From NCBI GenBank assembly GCA_013396755.1, contig VWZF01006076.1:186001-250000 (forward strand): a DNA stretch of 64,000 nucleotides, written 5' to 3'. This stretch comes from Sclerurus mexicanus. Lineage: Eukaryota; Chordata; Aves; Passeriformes; Furnariidae. The notes under the pieces were generated by a model, which had not been told where the DNA came from, ran no database searches, and was given only the letters and a program-made list of their open reading frames with translations. Made by a program: the position numbers and the translations under genes. The stretch's first letter is position 1. Every line of letters starts with the position of its first letter. Shown here one piece after another: positions 53,310 to 64,000 of the stretch.

Positions 53310-56300
53310 TGATCAGCCTCCTCCTTATTCACCTACTCCAATACTGTCTCCGTAAATGACACACTAGAAAGAAAGTTCCCAGAAAGACAGAGTAGCTCTT
53401 AAAAGTGTCTACAGTAAGAGAGATGAAGAAGAACAAAGCCTGAGTTCTCTCTTTCTCCTCCTCACATCACTTATCTTTTCAGGACAGGGGTGACGCAGCA
53501 CCTGTGTCACTCCCTACAAGCTGCAAGCACACCAACATTTCTGGCAGCAAAGAACTTACATGGCAATATACACAATCACATGCCTCAACACATACTGCTT
53601 GAAAAGTTCGATTAGGCCCTTCAGCTTCACAAGTACTTACACTTCTTGTAAATGCATGAAAATGTAATACTTTTAATACCATTTTTATACTGCAGGATCC
53701 CTGGGGCAGTCATAAAAACCGTATTACACGAACTTTTTTTTTTTTTTTACATTGGTAGTGAAATCAGTTTTCTTTTGAACTGTGTGAGAAGCATGATGAA
53801 AACAAACACAGTGGAACGGGTACGGCATGTGGGCCATTACTCTGCAGTCAAATTCAAAACAATTGTCTCAATCCTTTTGCTGAAAAAAATGTGAGTGATC
53901 TAATTTCTAAGACACACGAAACATGTATCATTTGCCCTGCAATCAAACGTACAAAAAACCTAGGGCAATGGTGCTATCTACTTTAATTTTTAAAATTTCT
54001 TTAAAAAGAAATCTATATTTCTGTTGAAATCTGAGAAGTTAAAATGTTTATGGTTTAAAAATAAGCTTAGTTTGTAATATAAGAGTCTTCTAATGTCAAA
54101 TACAGAATAATTTGATGGTAATACACAACCAAATCACAGAAGCTGATATGCAGAAGAAGTAATCAATTACTACTAATTTTAGCTTCTGCCTTCTACTATG
54201 GCATTCTTCAGAATTTGTAGTTGTTCTGAGAGTGACTAATCCTAGGGCGAGACCAGCATTAAATAAAATTGAACTGTTCTGTATCAGCCAGCACAGGAAA
54301 GGTGAAAACACCCCCTGCCCCAGCTGGCAGCACTTGCCCCTTCACTTCCACTGGGGTCATGATTTAAAGGAATGTCCTTCAGCACACATTTAGAACTTTT
54401 CTGTAGAGTGACACATTGGAACCAATATTTACCTGCTGCTCTAAACCCGAGCTGTGTGCATTTCCAAGAAGACATGATCCAAACTGTGCTTTAATTCCAT
54501 GCAGGCACACAAGAGTATTTGTTTAATTCTAGTCCTAAAAAAACACCCTTCAGATGTTACATTTCAGACTTCAAGATCACAAACTTCACACCATTTATTC
54601 AAGTCTGAAGTGTAATTAGAGGATAATTACATTTCTGCAAACTCAAAAATTCACTGGATTTTATTTTTTTTTTTAAAAAAAGGACATTTCAAGTACTTTA
54701 ACAGAAGTTCTTCATTTTCTGATGTACATGGCAACTGGTTTTTTCCCCCCGGGGGTTAAAACTTGTTGACAGCAAGAGTAAGGGACATAAACAACAGGGA
54801 GACCTGGACTTTGTGAATGAACTTAATTCCCTTTTGTCCTCAGACAACAGAGACAAATGAAGCGAAGAGGAGGGGAGGAAATTGTACACATTAGCTCCTG
54901 CCAATCTGTGCAAGAACAGTGATGTAAAATAGTTTGAATCCCTCAGGAAAACCTGCTAGATCATTTGATTCTTTCTTCCACCTTGTGCAAGCTCAAGTCT
55001 TTCAAATTCTTTCACAGCTGTGACACAATCCTGTTTCAAGGGACCCAAGTCAAAGCATTGATCCCACTTTTCAGATGCTATCTAACACTTCTGTAACATT
55101 CCCAGAATAACCTGGCTTTACGGTTGTCACACAAGGAATTGGGAATAGGAGCTGTATATGTAACAATCAATGTGCAGAAGATGACTTCCGTGCAATCTAA
55201 CCCCAAACTAATGCAGACTGGAGTCAAACACTTTGGGAACAGAAAAGACGAAAGCAAAAACCACCCCAAACCAGGAGGAAGGAGCAGGTGATGGTGACTG
55301 TCCAAAGCAGAAGTGAGCAATAAAGATCCATGCTGTGGTGGATGTGTCAGAAACTGTGGATGGATAAATATAAATCAGCCCTCTATACAGGGGTCTAGAA
55401 AGGAAAGCAGGGGGCAAGGGACCAGAAATCAGAAGAAAAGAGGTTCTGACCTAGCAATACATAAATCAACACAAAATCAAGAGACAGAACAAGAACCTGA
55501 GGATAACTCCAGAATCCAGATCCCTGTGTTTTAGAATTCCACAGTAAGTACAACTACTTGTCCTTGCCATGGGGATTCCCTTGCCTTTAACAGCAGCTGT
55601 GTGAAGACCATGTTTCCTCAGTAAACAGACAAGCCTGGTGAGAGCTGAGAACAGTGCAAGGGCCAAATTCTACTTTGAGAAATGCAGAGCAGCAAGGATT
55701 TAAGAAAGATACACATTTAGTATCACAAAGCCAACACGACCTGCAAAGGTTTAATTACTCCTCATTTGCTGCTCTCCCAGCTCATGGTCAGATTGGCTGG
55801 AACTTCTGCAAAGCGATTCTACTTCTACAAAAGGATGACAAAGTGATGGATTCATTCACAATAATGGACTTTGCCAAATGAAAAGGGATACCGAAACATC
55901 TTTTAGTATTCCACAATGGCAAACGAGTGGGAGATAGGTCACTTGGTTTCTCAGCTATATCCTCCCATAAAACACTGGCAAAAAAAATCACTCTAAGCAC
56001 TCGCAAGTAAGCTGAAACCAGGACGGTATCACATATGGCAAAAGTTAAATAAATGGGCTGTCTTCTCACAGGAAATTACACTGTTCACCATCAAGCAGAA
56101 CGTTAAGGAATCTGAGCTTCTTCCCTGCAGAGGGATAATGAACCCATATCATTCCATTTATCATAGTGAAGAAGCACCAAAAAAAGGAAGCTACTCTGCA
56201 GGTGTGCTCCTCTCTCCAGATTTCCACATAATATCTAGTCATAGTTCACTGGCACACACTTTCAATTTCAATGGGATCAGATTACAGATAACAGATATTC

Positions 56301-56431
56301 TTCTAATATATTAAATCTATCAACTGTCATTTCCTGTTTCTTGACATAACCCTAAAAAGAAGAAAAGTATTTTATGTAATTGTAAGAAATATAAAGCTCA
56401 TAGCTTGCTTTCTGCAAAGGCCATTTCCTAC

Positions 56432-56551
56432 CTGAAGGAGGAGGTCAGAAGCTGGTTTGACTTTCTGCTGGAAAAGCACACTTAATGTTCGATTCTGTTG
56501 TTCCAAATCAAAAACTCTCATTTTCAGCTTTATACATTCCTCCCTCAGACC
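56432..56551 (-). CDS. NCKAP5: NCKAP5 coding exon 2 of window (coiled-coil segment)
   Basis: The exon encodes 40 residues (window residues 14-53) beginning GLREECIKLK and ending in ASDLLLQ. It contains the strongly conserved block VFDLEQQNRTLSVLFQQ. Leucines and hydrophobics at heptad spacing and many charged residues indicate a coiled coil, presumably for dimerisation. The acceptor is tttgctgcag|GG and the donor CAG|GTAGGA. Both ends are phase 0. The human protein has D rather than G at the first residue by recollection. The following intron is the longest in the window, about 21 kb. Confidence 0.96.
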
Positions 56552-57065
56552 CTGCAGCAAAAGGGAAAATAAGATTAGAAAGCAGGTAACAGAATCACTT
56601 AAAAAGCTCTAAGTAATGCCAGATCCTAAGAAGAAATAAACATAAAACTTTTAAAGCAGTATAAATCGGAAATGTGCTACTTCATTTTCTCTGGGTGTTT
56701 GATCATCCAGGATAACATTAAAAACACCTTGCAATGACAAACAGTAGTCACCAGTCACCTCCTTCTGGAGTTTTCTGTTAGGATAAAAGTGACTTTGCTA
56801 CCGATGTGTTTTATTTTGCAGCTGACGCAAAGCAGAAAGCAGCAATTAATACACGAACATTGTAATAAGCATAAGCTAAGGAAAAAGCCTAAGCTGTACC
56901 AAACCAGGAAGAGGTTCCGAGTGGCACCGCGAGTTCAAGGTGCTATTCTGAAGTCCGATCCTCTCCTTCCTTCTTCTGGAATAACAAAGCCATTGCTGTG
57001 GCCTGTTGTGGACCATCTGTATCGTCCCCAGCCTGCATCAGACACAGGTGGTATTACGATCCTGC

Positions 57066-57799
57066 CTGAGATTTCCAGTGTGATCCGGGTCCTGCACCTG
57101 GGCTCCAACAATCCCATGCAGCGCTACAGGCTGGGGGCAGAACGGCTGGAAAGTGGAGAGGACCTGGGAGTGCTGGTGGACAGTGACTGAACACGAGCCA
57201 GCATGTCCCAGGTGGCCGTAGTGAAATCCTGCCTTGTTTGAAAGATAGTGCGGCCAGCAGGACCAGGGCAGGGATTGTCCTCCTGAACTCGGCGCTGGTG
57301 AGGCCACACCTCAAGTCCTGTGGCCAGTTCTGGGCCCCTCTCAACAGGAAAGACACTGAGGTGCTGGAGAGAGTCCAGAGAGGGGCAATGAAGCTGGCGA
57401 AGGGTCTGGAGCATAAGTTCTACAATGAGCAGCTGAGGGAGCTGGAGGTGTTTATCCTGGAGAAAAGGAGGCTCAGAGGGGACCTTTCACTTCCTACAGC
57501 CTGAAAGGAGGTTGTAGCCAGGTGGGCGTCAGTCTCTTCGCCCAGATAGCAACTGACAGGACAAGAGGAAAAGGCCTCAAGTTGCACCAAGGGAGGCTCA
57601 GATTGGATATTAGGAAAAATTTCGTAATGGAAAGGGTTGTCAAGCATTGGAACAGGCTGCCCAGGAGAGTGGTGGAGTCACCAACCCTGGTGACTCCTGT
57701 TTAAAAGCTGCGTACAGGTGGCACTTGGGGACAGGATTTAGTGTTGGGCTTGATGATCTTAAAGGACCTTTCCAATATAAGCAATTCTATAATTCTATG
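57066..57799 (+). mobile_element. CR1 LINE 3' copy with broken reverse-transcriptase-tail coding sequence
   Basis: The element keeps about 730 bp of CR1 3' sequence. Translated pieces typical of the C-terminal part of CR1 ORF2 appear in order: VLHLGSNNPMQRYRLGAE then DLGVLVDSD (to 57190); SALVRPHLKSCGQFWAP, EVLERVQRGAMKLAKGLEHK and ELEVFILEKRRLRGDL (57238-57504); and TDRTRGKGLKLHQGRLRLDI then VVKHWNRLPRRVVESP (57522-57704). The three pieces lie in three different reading frames with stops between them, so the copy is dead. The 3' end reads ggacctttccaatataagca and then attctataattctatga. It is antisense to NCKAP5. Confidence 0.94.
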
Positions 57800-57883
57800 A
57801 AAAAGCCTTAAAATTGGCCATTAGAAACAGAGGTGGATTGTAAAACCATTAAAGCCATTAATTGCTTTCAGATATAGCAAATC

Positions 57884-57967
<84 letters not shown>
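57884..57967. repeat. (TATC)n tetranucleotide microsatellite, 21 perfect units
   Basis: An uninterrupted 84-bp run of the ATCT/TATC tetranucleotide starts 85 bp after the end of the CR1 copy. Long perfect arrays like this are normally highly length-variable between individuals. Confidence 0.99.
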
Positions 57968-57968
<1 letters not shown>

Positions 57969-58773
57969 CAATGTAAAACTTGCTTTTCCTGGCCACTTGG
58001 AGGAATACAGGATTCTTTCAGAGAAAGGATTTTGGAGAGAGAGCAGAATCTGACACTCAGCTTTTCAACACAATCTGTGCAGCTGTCCACTTTGAGGTAT
58101 GAGAGATTCATGAACAAGGAAAAGCAGTCTCCTAATAAAGATTACATATAAAAATAATAAGCTGCAGCCATATCTAGTTTGGTTGGTTGTTTTGGTTGTT
58201 TTTTTTTTAAAATTTACATCTCTAAAATAGTTCCCCATATTCCTTTAAATTTAGGACATTTGCTGCCCTGTGGTATTGCCTAGCTCACATAACTTTCCAC
58301 CATATGATGGTGGAGAAACAGGCCTCTGGATCCCCATATGCTGTGCTGTCAATACCATTAACAGCATGGTGACCTGGCTTTATATGAAAACAACTCAGAG
58401 GAGGAAACTGTGGTCAGATGCAGCTTAAACTCTTGCCTACAGTTGCTCTAGTCTATGCTGTAGCCAGCACTGAGGTTACAAGAGGTGAACACACAATAAA
58501 ATATGCTCATCTTGAGACCTCCAGAAAATTGTAAACACCTTCTTATGAATATATATCACATATATCAGATTTTATGACACTACTGGATGAATGCAGCTGT
58601 TTTCTCTTGATAGTTTAATAACATTTGTTTTGGGTGGCTGTCAAGTGGCTGTTCAACTGAAATTGCTACAGCCTTTGAACATGGCCCCCAAAAAATCTTG
58701 AGTTTGATGTTTTATAAAGCCCTAAAGCTTTGATTTCTCTCAGTGAGACCTCTTACCCCTGGTCTTGCACAGG

Positions 58774-58800
58774 GCAGTCTCTATTAGGAATAGAGACTGC
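58774..58800. repeat. Perfect inverted repeat (12-bp stem, 3-nt loop)
   Basis: GCAGTCTCTATT at 58774-58785 is followed by AGG and then its exact reverse complement at 58789-58800. The stem is not simple sequence, so the match is unlikely to be compositional. It would form a tight hairpin in RNA or single-stranded DNA. Confidence 0.88.
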
Positions 58801-61800
58801 AAGCATCAAGACCCATCATTATCTACCTTTTACAGACCACAGAATTTAAAATAGAGCCCTGTCTGTTACAACAGTGCTTAACATTTCAACACTACTAAGT
58901 GCATTGAAAGGGAAAAATTATTCACAGGAACTAACAGTGCAGAAAACATTTAAATCTTAGAAAGGCCTCTGCTCAAAACCTTCCTATCTTACAGTTTTAA
59001 AACTCTAAGATTTATGTTTCAAACTTCAGAATTTCTCTAAGAAGTGAAATATAAGATAGTAGATTACCCGCCCAGATGCTATAAACCCTGCCAATGGTAA
59101 TGCCACACATAGCCCGGAGGAGAAATGAGGCACATAAAGGTAGCAGTACTCTGGCAAAATAGAGTCTGAGTTTAGAAAGCTGAAGTCTTAAAAGTACCAA
59201 TTAATAAAACTCTCACATGTCTGAAGCATATGATTCCTCTCCTGTGGGCAAAACGACTAGCTACTAAAACAGTAACCTCCCAAATATTTCAGGTCTTCCT
59301 TTGGTTTCACTACAGTAATATCCAAGCATCCCTCTAGTCTTGCTTTATCTCTTCGATATGAAGGAAACTCTTCTCCAAAATGGGATCCTGTGCCCTCACT
59401 AGAGTTCCATAAAAACATTGCTCTTCCTCTGAACATACTTCTTTCTAAGGAACAATTAATTCCCTTCTTTTTTATTTAACTGGTGAAAATGAAGAAGAAA
59501 TAACATTCTCACAGAGCCCAGAGTATAAAAGCATTCTCCTGATGGAGGAGAGTAATATGCAAAAAGTAGACACACAGATCACAAGATGATTTCCTTAGGT
59601 GATGTAACTCAGATCTCAAACTGCTGACCCAGGTCTTACATGGAAAAAAAAAAAAAAATCCAGTTCTCAGCACTCCAATGAGCTCATGTTATGTGAGAAT
59701 TCCTTGGGTGGAAGGAGAAAGAATGGATGTTTTCAGTAAATATCACAGCATACAGGTTTGCCTCAAATAATTTTCTTGTTCTTCTGACTTCTTAAATTTC
59801 CTAGAGGTACAATTTTCTAGTAGCAAGTGGTACCAAATCCATAGAATTTTACTACATAAAATCTGTGAAACTTTTTTGTGTGGCTAATTCAGTACAAATC
59901 TCAATTTAATAGAGCTTCTCCATAATCTCAGAAAAAGAAGTCTCTTTTGTTAGAGAAATTCTATATGTATTGTAACAAATTATGTACCTGAGAAGTGACC
60001 ATTTAAGACTGCAATTCCATTTCAAGGATTCAGTGACGTTGATAAATCACTCAAGCCTCGCTCACTCAATTTGTGTCACCAGATTCCCTCAGTGGAATCA
60101 CAGCCTTTCCACATACTGGTGAGTACACAGCGCCTTCTACGTTACTTCACAGCGTGTATTTAATTTAAGCAAAAATTAGTCCTTGAGGGACAATTTCAAA
60201 TTCACGGCAAAGCCTACGCAGTGTGTGCTACTGTACCAAATCACTCCTCTCCATTTTCTGAAAGCTCTCAGCTTTTCTTCATGTCTTGCAATGCCCCAGA
60301 GGTGCGTTATCTCTCCGTGGCATGACTGGCTCTGTCTTACTGCTCAGCTGCATGACAGTAGATTTATCTGTTTACTGGCTACTATTTGGGTTCTGATATC
60401 TACCTTTTTGGGACTGGTGTGAGGAGTGCAATTTCCTCTTTATTGTACGCTATTGTGTTCCTGTCTTTTCTTATAAAAGGACTTGTATGAACGGCGTCAG
60501 GAGCACTATAATGGCAAATATTCATTAGCATTTAGAAGAGCACCCTCTTTCCTCTTTCTATGGATATTACCTGTTATTACTCAGTAATAGGTAAGCAGCT
60601 GTTAAACCCCATCAACCTTAAGTAAATCACTTTATTAAATGTATTCGAATCTGGCTTTATTGTATCCATATGAATTCCTTGGTTCCTATGGGTTTGGGAG
60701 AATTCATTACTGAGAAAGTATGCAGTCATCAAAATGTCGGACACCTTCGCAAAGGGAATCGGGAAGCTCCTCTCTTCATTTGGGAAACAATCATAATATT
60801 CCCAAACTAGGGATTAATATATTGACATTAGCCCTCTGCTAAATATTTCATCACATATGGTTTTATAATACAAAATGCGTATGAGGCTTTTGTGTATATT
60901 AACGTGAGGAAATTGAAACTGTTGAAAAACGTATTTGAGACTTTTTTAAAAAGGAGCTTGTTGTATTTCGAAAAGGCGTCGCAGCGATAGCTCTCCAGAC
61001 TCTGCAGTGCTCCCATGATGCACAGACCACGCAAACACGTGCACAGGGCTATACAGCACGGACAGCAACACCCCACGCTTCCCTGGATGGTGTGGCTTGC
61101 ACAAACCACCTCCAAGCCGCAACTCTTCCAGCTGTATCCCAGAGTAAGAGGCTTTGCTGTGCATCTAAAACCCACGGGGCTGAACAGTGGTGCTTTCAAG
61201 ACTAACCTACGGTAACAACTGACCCTCACCACTGTCTCCAGGTCTGGCCTCGGCCCTGGGACTCCACATCTCGCCTGCTCTGCTGTTCCCCTTGGTCCCT
61301 GCTCACCCCTTTGTGGGTGCATTCTGATTGAGCCTCTGCTGGTCTAAATAATGTCCATCAGGGAGGTTTTGGAGCCTGTCCTCAAAAACTGGGTGCATCT
61401 AGAAAGCTTTTCAGCATGCGGCAGAGGTTTTTTTATTTTCATTTGGTGCTTCTTGCTGCATTTTAAGAACATTATTACTCGTCCTGTCATTCAGTGTAGA
61501 CAAAACAGTTTATATTCTTCTTTGCACTATCTGCATTAAAGGACTGCACTTATGTCTCTTTCAGAATCACAATTTTAGAACTAAATGATCCAAAGCATTT
61601 TAATAACGCCACATTCATCAAGTGGTCTAGATCTCACAAAGGATCATTTCATGAATATTGAAGTGTTCATAGCTTATTATTACAGATCTTTAAATTTTGT
61701 TTGTCTTTCCCCCCTCAACAAAACAAAATCATGGATACATGTTTAACTCAAAGACCACTTCAGAGAACTGAATTTCAGACATGACTCGATCCAGAACAGA

Positions 61801-62368
61801 CCTTTAGAGAAGCCACAGTGCATCCTTCCATTCTGCCAGCTTGGTGATCATCCTAGAAGAATTCTGCCTGTGCAGTACTTCCCTTGCTTACCCAGAAGAA
61901 TGGAGCATGAGGACATCAAAAGGTTTTTAAAGTACACATTCTCTTCTCCTCGGAGAGGCAGACTCACACCAGGAAGTCTTTCCTTCCACTGAATGTGCGT
62001 GCAGCTATTGATATGCACAGCAATTAATTTGTGTTACATTTCACAGGAATGGACGGTGGGAGCGACACAACTCATTAGGGATAAGCAATGCAAAAGTCAC
62101 CATCTGGAAGAAGGGTTTTCAGATGCTTTTGTGTCAATATTTAGGTAAGCAATAAAAACTGAATATGGGTCACATACAATCAAGCTTTAAAGATGTCCAG
62201 ACTCATTTTACTCGGATTACAGAATCTTGACTTCGGGTGTGACATGTGGCAGCCTTGGTAACTAAATGTGTGAACACAGTTTACTGTCTAAAATATATGT
62301 ATCTCTCAAATGAACAGCGATCAACTGCAAGCTTTAAGTTATACCACAATGCCCAAACCACAACTTAC

Positions 62369-62407
62369 CTTCTGAGTAAGTAGAGCCTGAACAACCTGAT
62401 TAGCTAC
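62369..62407 (-). CDS. NCKAP5: NCKAP5 coding exon 1 of window (39-nt micro-exon)
   Basis: This 39-nt exon encodes 13 residues, VANQVVQALLTQK, which match the human NCKAP5 segment just after the N-terminal coiled coil. The acceptor is a good one: a pyrimidine stretch ending in ttctttcag. The donor is AAG|GTAAGT, close to consensus. Entry and exit are both phase 0, so the exon can be included or skipped without changing frame. The heptad-like spacing of hydrophobic residues (V, V, L, L) fits continuation of the coiled coil into the next exon. The preceding exon was not found between 62408 and 64000. Confidence 0.93.
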
Positions 62408-64000
62408 CTGAAAGAAATAAGTAAAAAAAAAAAAAAGTATGTTATCATGTGTGATTTTGCATAACAACACCTTCTTTTGTGGCTTTACACTCCACTTGCC
62501 ACCTACAACCACCACCAATTGTACTAATTTGTTTTCAAGTATTTTAATGAGATAATAGCACCAAGAATATATGAAATGCACATCAACTACTTCTGTGCTA
62601 GTCCTCATTATAAACAAATGTGTATTGTGGCAATTGCAGTGTGACATGATGGACATTTGGTTGACTCCTGTCATCTCCTTTTGGAGTGGATTAAACTTTC
62701 CCAGTTCTATATGCAGCTGGTGTGCATCGGCATGGATTGACAGCATTCACTAGAGAGGATTTTTACCAGCCGAGGATGGAGTCCTGAATGTTCTCATGAA
62801 GTTTAATTGTTTCTTGATTAAATATTGACAAAATGGTACATCTATCATGACAAGCAGAAACCATAAAGTGCCACAGAAAATTAAAGTACCTACTGTCATC
62901 AAAATGTGGTTGGAAGGCATTCACCCCACACAACATAATTGACTTGAATGAGATTACGCACCATTGATTATCAGAACTATATATTCAACAGGGAATTTTT
63001 GAAGTTATTTATTTTATACATCCCCTCTAATTTATATTTACCAGCAAGCACAGGGGTGGGGAAGTGGAAGAAGGAGGGAGAGAAAAAAGGACTGAGATAA
63101 AATTTACTGCTGATGATGTCTAACTTGAATGTTCAAAACCAAACATGCACACGCTATCACACAATGCTCTGGCCTATATTTTTGCTCCTGCATTTCGTCA
63201 GAGTAATTAGAGATCTCTCTCTGTGCAAAAAGAGATTTCTAATTTGGTTTTGGTTTACACAAATTACAGTAAAGCATATGCAGATAACACCAAATCTGCA
63301 TTGATCCTTCTTACTCTCAGCAAATTAAATAAAAAACCCCACACCACTGATGCGAACTGAATTGGGAGAAAAGAGCTAAAGCTAATTCACTTCTGTAAAT
63401 AATTTAGTCCTCTTAGATCCAAAAGTTACATTTGATTCATACTCTCATAAAATTGCCTAGTATCAATTTTTCTTTTTTCTTTTCCAAACTGGTCCCTAAC
63501 TTAAGGCAGCCTGTGGAACAACGATCCCATAAAATAGCTCTATACATGATTTAACAGAAGACACAGACTAATATTAGAAGTGTAATAACCAACAGAAGTA
63601 AACATGTTATGGTTTGGAAAGCCCGTGTGCCTTGCCCTACGGGCTCTCCGGCTCCACATCCCACAGTGCTCCTCCTGGCAAGTGCTTCGAACGCCTGTTT
63701 GCTCTACCTGAAAATTGAACAAACCAAATCGAATATGTTATTTCCTCACTTTCTGACACGGACTTGCTTTACCAAGGAAGAACTAAAAGGTTCTTTGAAG
63801 TGTGCACTAGTCACTCACAACAGAATAGCCCAGGAAATTACTCCTACAGCTTTACATATTGTACAGAGGAGTGTAAATGGCGTAATCTTCCGAATGGGCA
63901 AGACTTGAACTTGCTGATGCATATACGACAAATTTTCCAGCTTTTGAGTATATGAAGCCAGGTATGTAAATGGAAGTACCTGCCAGTGATCCATAGCTCC
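62408..64000 (-). other. NCKAP5: NCKAP5 intron upstream of the micro-exon, partial
   Basis: AT-rich intronic sequence reaching the right edge. I looked on the minus strand for the preceding coiled-coil exon and saw none. Open stretches at 63609-63908 and 63540-63722 match no family. Confidence 0.7.

Larger units (their letters stand above)
35379..56431 (-). other. NCKAP5: NCKAP5 intron between exons 2 and 3 of window (21 kb)
   Basis: The longest intron in the window. Recognisable contents are CR1 3' tails at about 40.59-40.67 and 45.67-45.78 kb, a 22-bp tandem duplication at 39.40-39.45 kb, and short AAC/AAT triplet runs near 53.28 kb. Long AT-rich tracts with few repeats, for example 35.75-36.0, 43.05-43.27 and 48.35-48.60 kb, look like candidate conserved non-coding sequence, but this cannot be tested from one genome. 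Open stretches such as 36128-36544, 36414-36899, 41222-41689 and 46091-46488 match no family. Confidence 0.8.
56552..62368 (-). other. NCKAP5: NCKAP5 intron between exons 1 and 2 of window (5.8 kb)
   Basis: Contains the longest CR1 remnant of the window (about 57.07-57.80 kb), the 84-bp TATC microsatellite and a perfect hairpin at 58774-58800. A moderately GC-rich stretch at about 60.95-61.33 kb holds a 164-codon minus-strand open frame without family resemblance. Confidence 0.8.
362..62407 (-). other. NCKAP5: NCKAP5 gene, partial (nine internal coding exons and their introns)
   Basis: The minus strand carries nine exons that together read as one uninterrupted 1670-codon segment of Nck-associated protein 5. 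The human protein is about 1900 residues by recollection, so roughly the first 200 residues and a short C-terminal tail are missing from the window. Exon lengths from 5' to 3' are 39, 120, 105, 192, 3845, 178, 79, 315 and 137 nt. Introns between them are about 5.8, 21.1, 3.5, 0.5, 0.7, 4.3, 19.1 and 2.1 kb. All introns are GT-AG. The product is known as a partner of the Nck adaptor's SH3 domains, and its paralogue NCKAP5L (Cep169) is a microtubule plus-end and centrosome protein; a cytoskeletal role here is inferred from family membership. No promoter, start codon, stop codon or polyadenylation site of the gene is inside the window. Confidence 0.96.

Noticed and set aside
57238..57704. Protein-coding gene at 57.2-57.7 kb
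   Set aside because: The peptides are typical of CR1 LINE ORF2 and are split over different frames; it is a dead transposon copy.
57862..58053. Open frame with a repeated Leu-Ser-Ile-Tyr pattern
   Set aside because: It is the translation of the TATC microsatellite.
60828..61322. 164-codon minus-strand open frame
   Set aside because: No similarity recognised. The N-terminal half is GC-rich sequence open in several frames and the rest is AT-rich intron.
1..64000. CRISPR arrays, operons, tRNA or rRNA genes
   Set aside because: No regularly spaced repeats, no cloverleaf-type sequence noticed and no compact gene packing; the window is a vertebrate intron-exon landscape.

Overview
This is vertebrate nuclear DNA, almost certainly from a bird. 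The sequence is AT-rich and mostly intronic, and it carries CR1-type LINE fragments whose 3' ends finish in the ATTCTATGA-like tail typical of avian genomes. No bacterial gene organisation is visible.

One gene spans essentially the whole window on the minus strand: NCKAP5 (Nck-associated protein 5, NAP5). I placed nine consecutive coding exons by matching remembered family protein sequence and then checking splice sites and codon phase. From 5' to 3' of the gene they lie at 62407-62369, 56551-56432, 35378-35274, 31818-31627, 31121-27277 (one giant 3845-nt exon), 26574-26397, 22098-22020, 2951-2637 and 498-362. Every junction has AG/GT borders and compatible phase. The summed length is 5010 nt, exactly 1670 codons with no stop. 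The 5' end of the gene (promoter, start codon, first coiled-coil exons) lies beyond position 64000. The last exon(s), stop codon and 3' UTR lie before position 1.

Region by region: 1-3000 holds the two most C-terminal exons seen here. 3000-22000 is a 19-kb intron with an old CR1-like fragment, a CR1 3' end at 18.95-19.2 kb and short hairpins. 22.0-31.9 kb is the exon-dense core. 31.9-56.4 kb is mainly intron, with CR1 fragments at 32.7, 40.6 and 45.7 kb. 56.4-64.0 kb contains a degraded CR1 with recognisable reverse-transcriptase-tail coding sequence, a perfect 84-bp TATC microsatellite and the 39-nt micro-exon. A 20-N assembly gap interrupts a T-run at 23.18 kb.

I found no second protein gene, tRNA, rRNA, CRISPR array or intact mobile element, and nothing that looks like a new biological system. 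The most useful observations are the complete phase-consistent exon chain, its all-symmetric 5' exons, candidate EB1- and SH3-binding motifs in the giant exon, two CpG-enriched intronic islands that could be unannotated regulatory or antisense exon sequence, the long polymorphism-prone TATC array, and several perfect inverted repeats.
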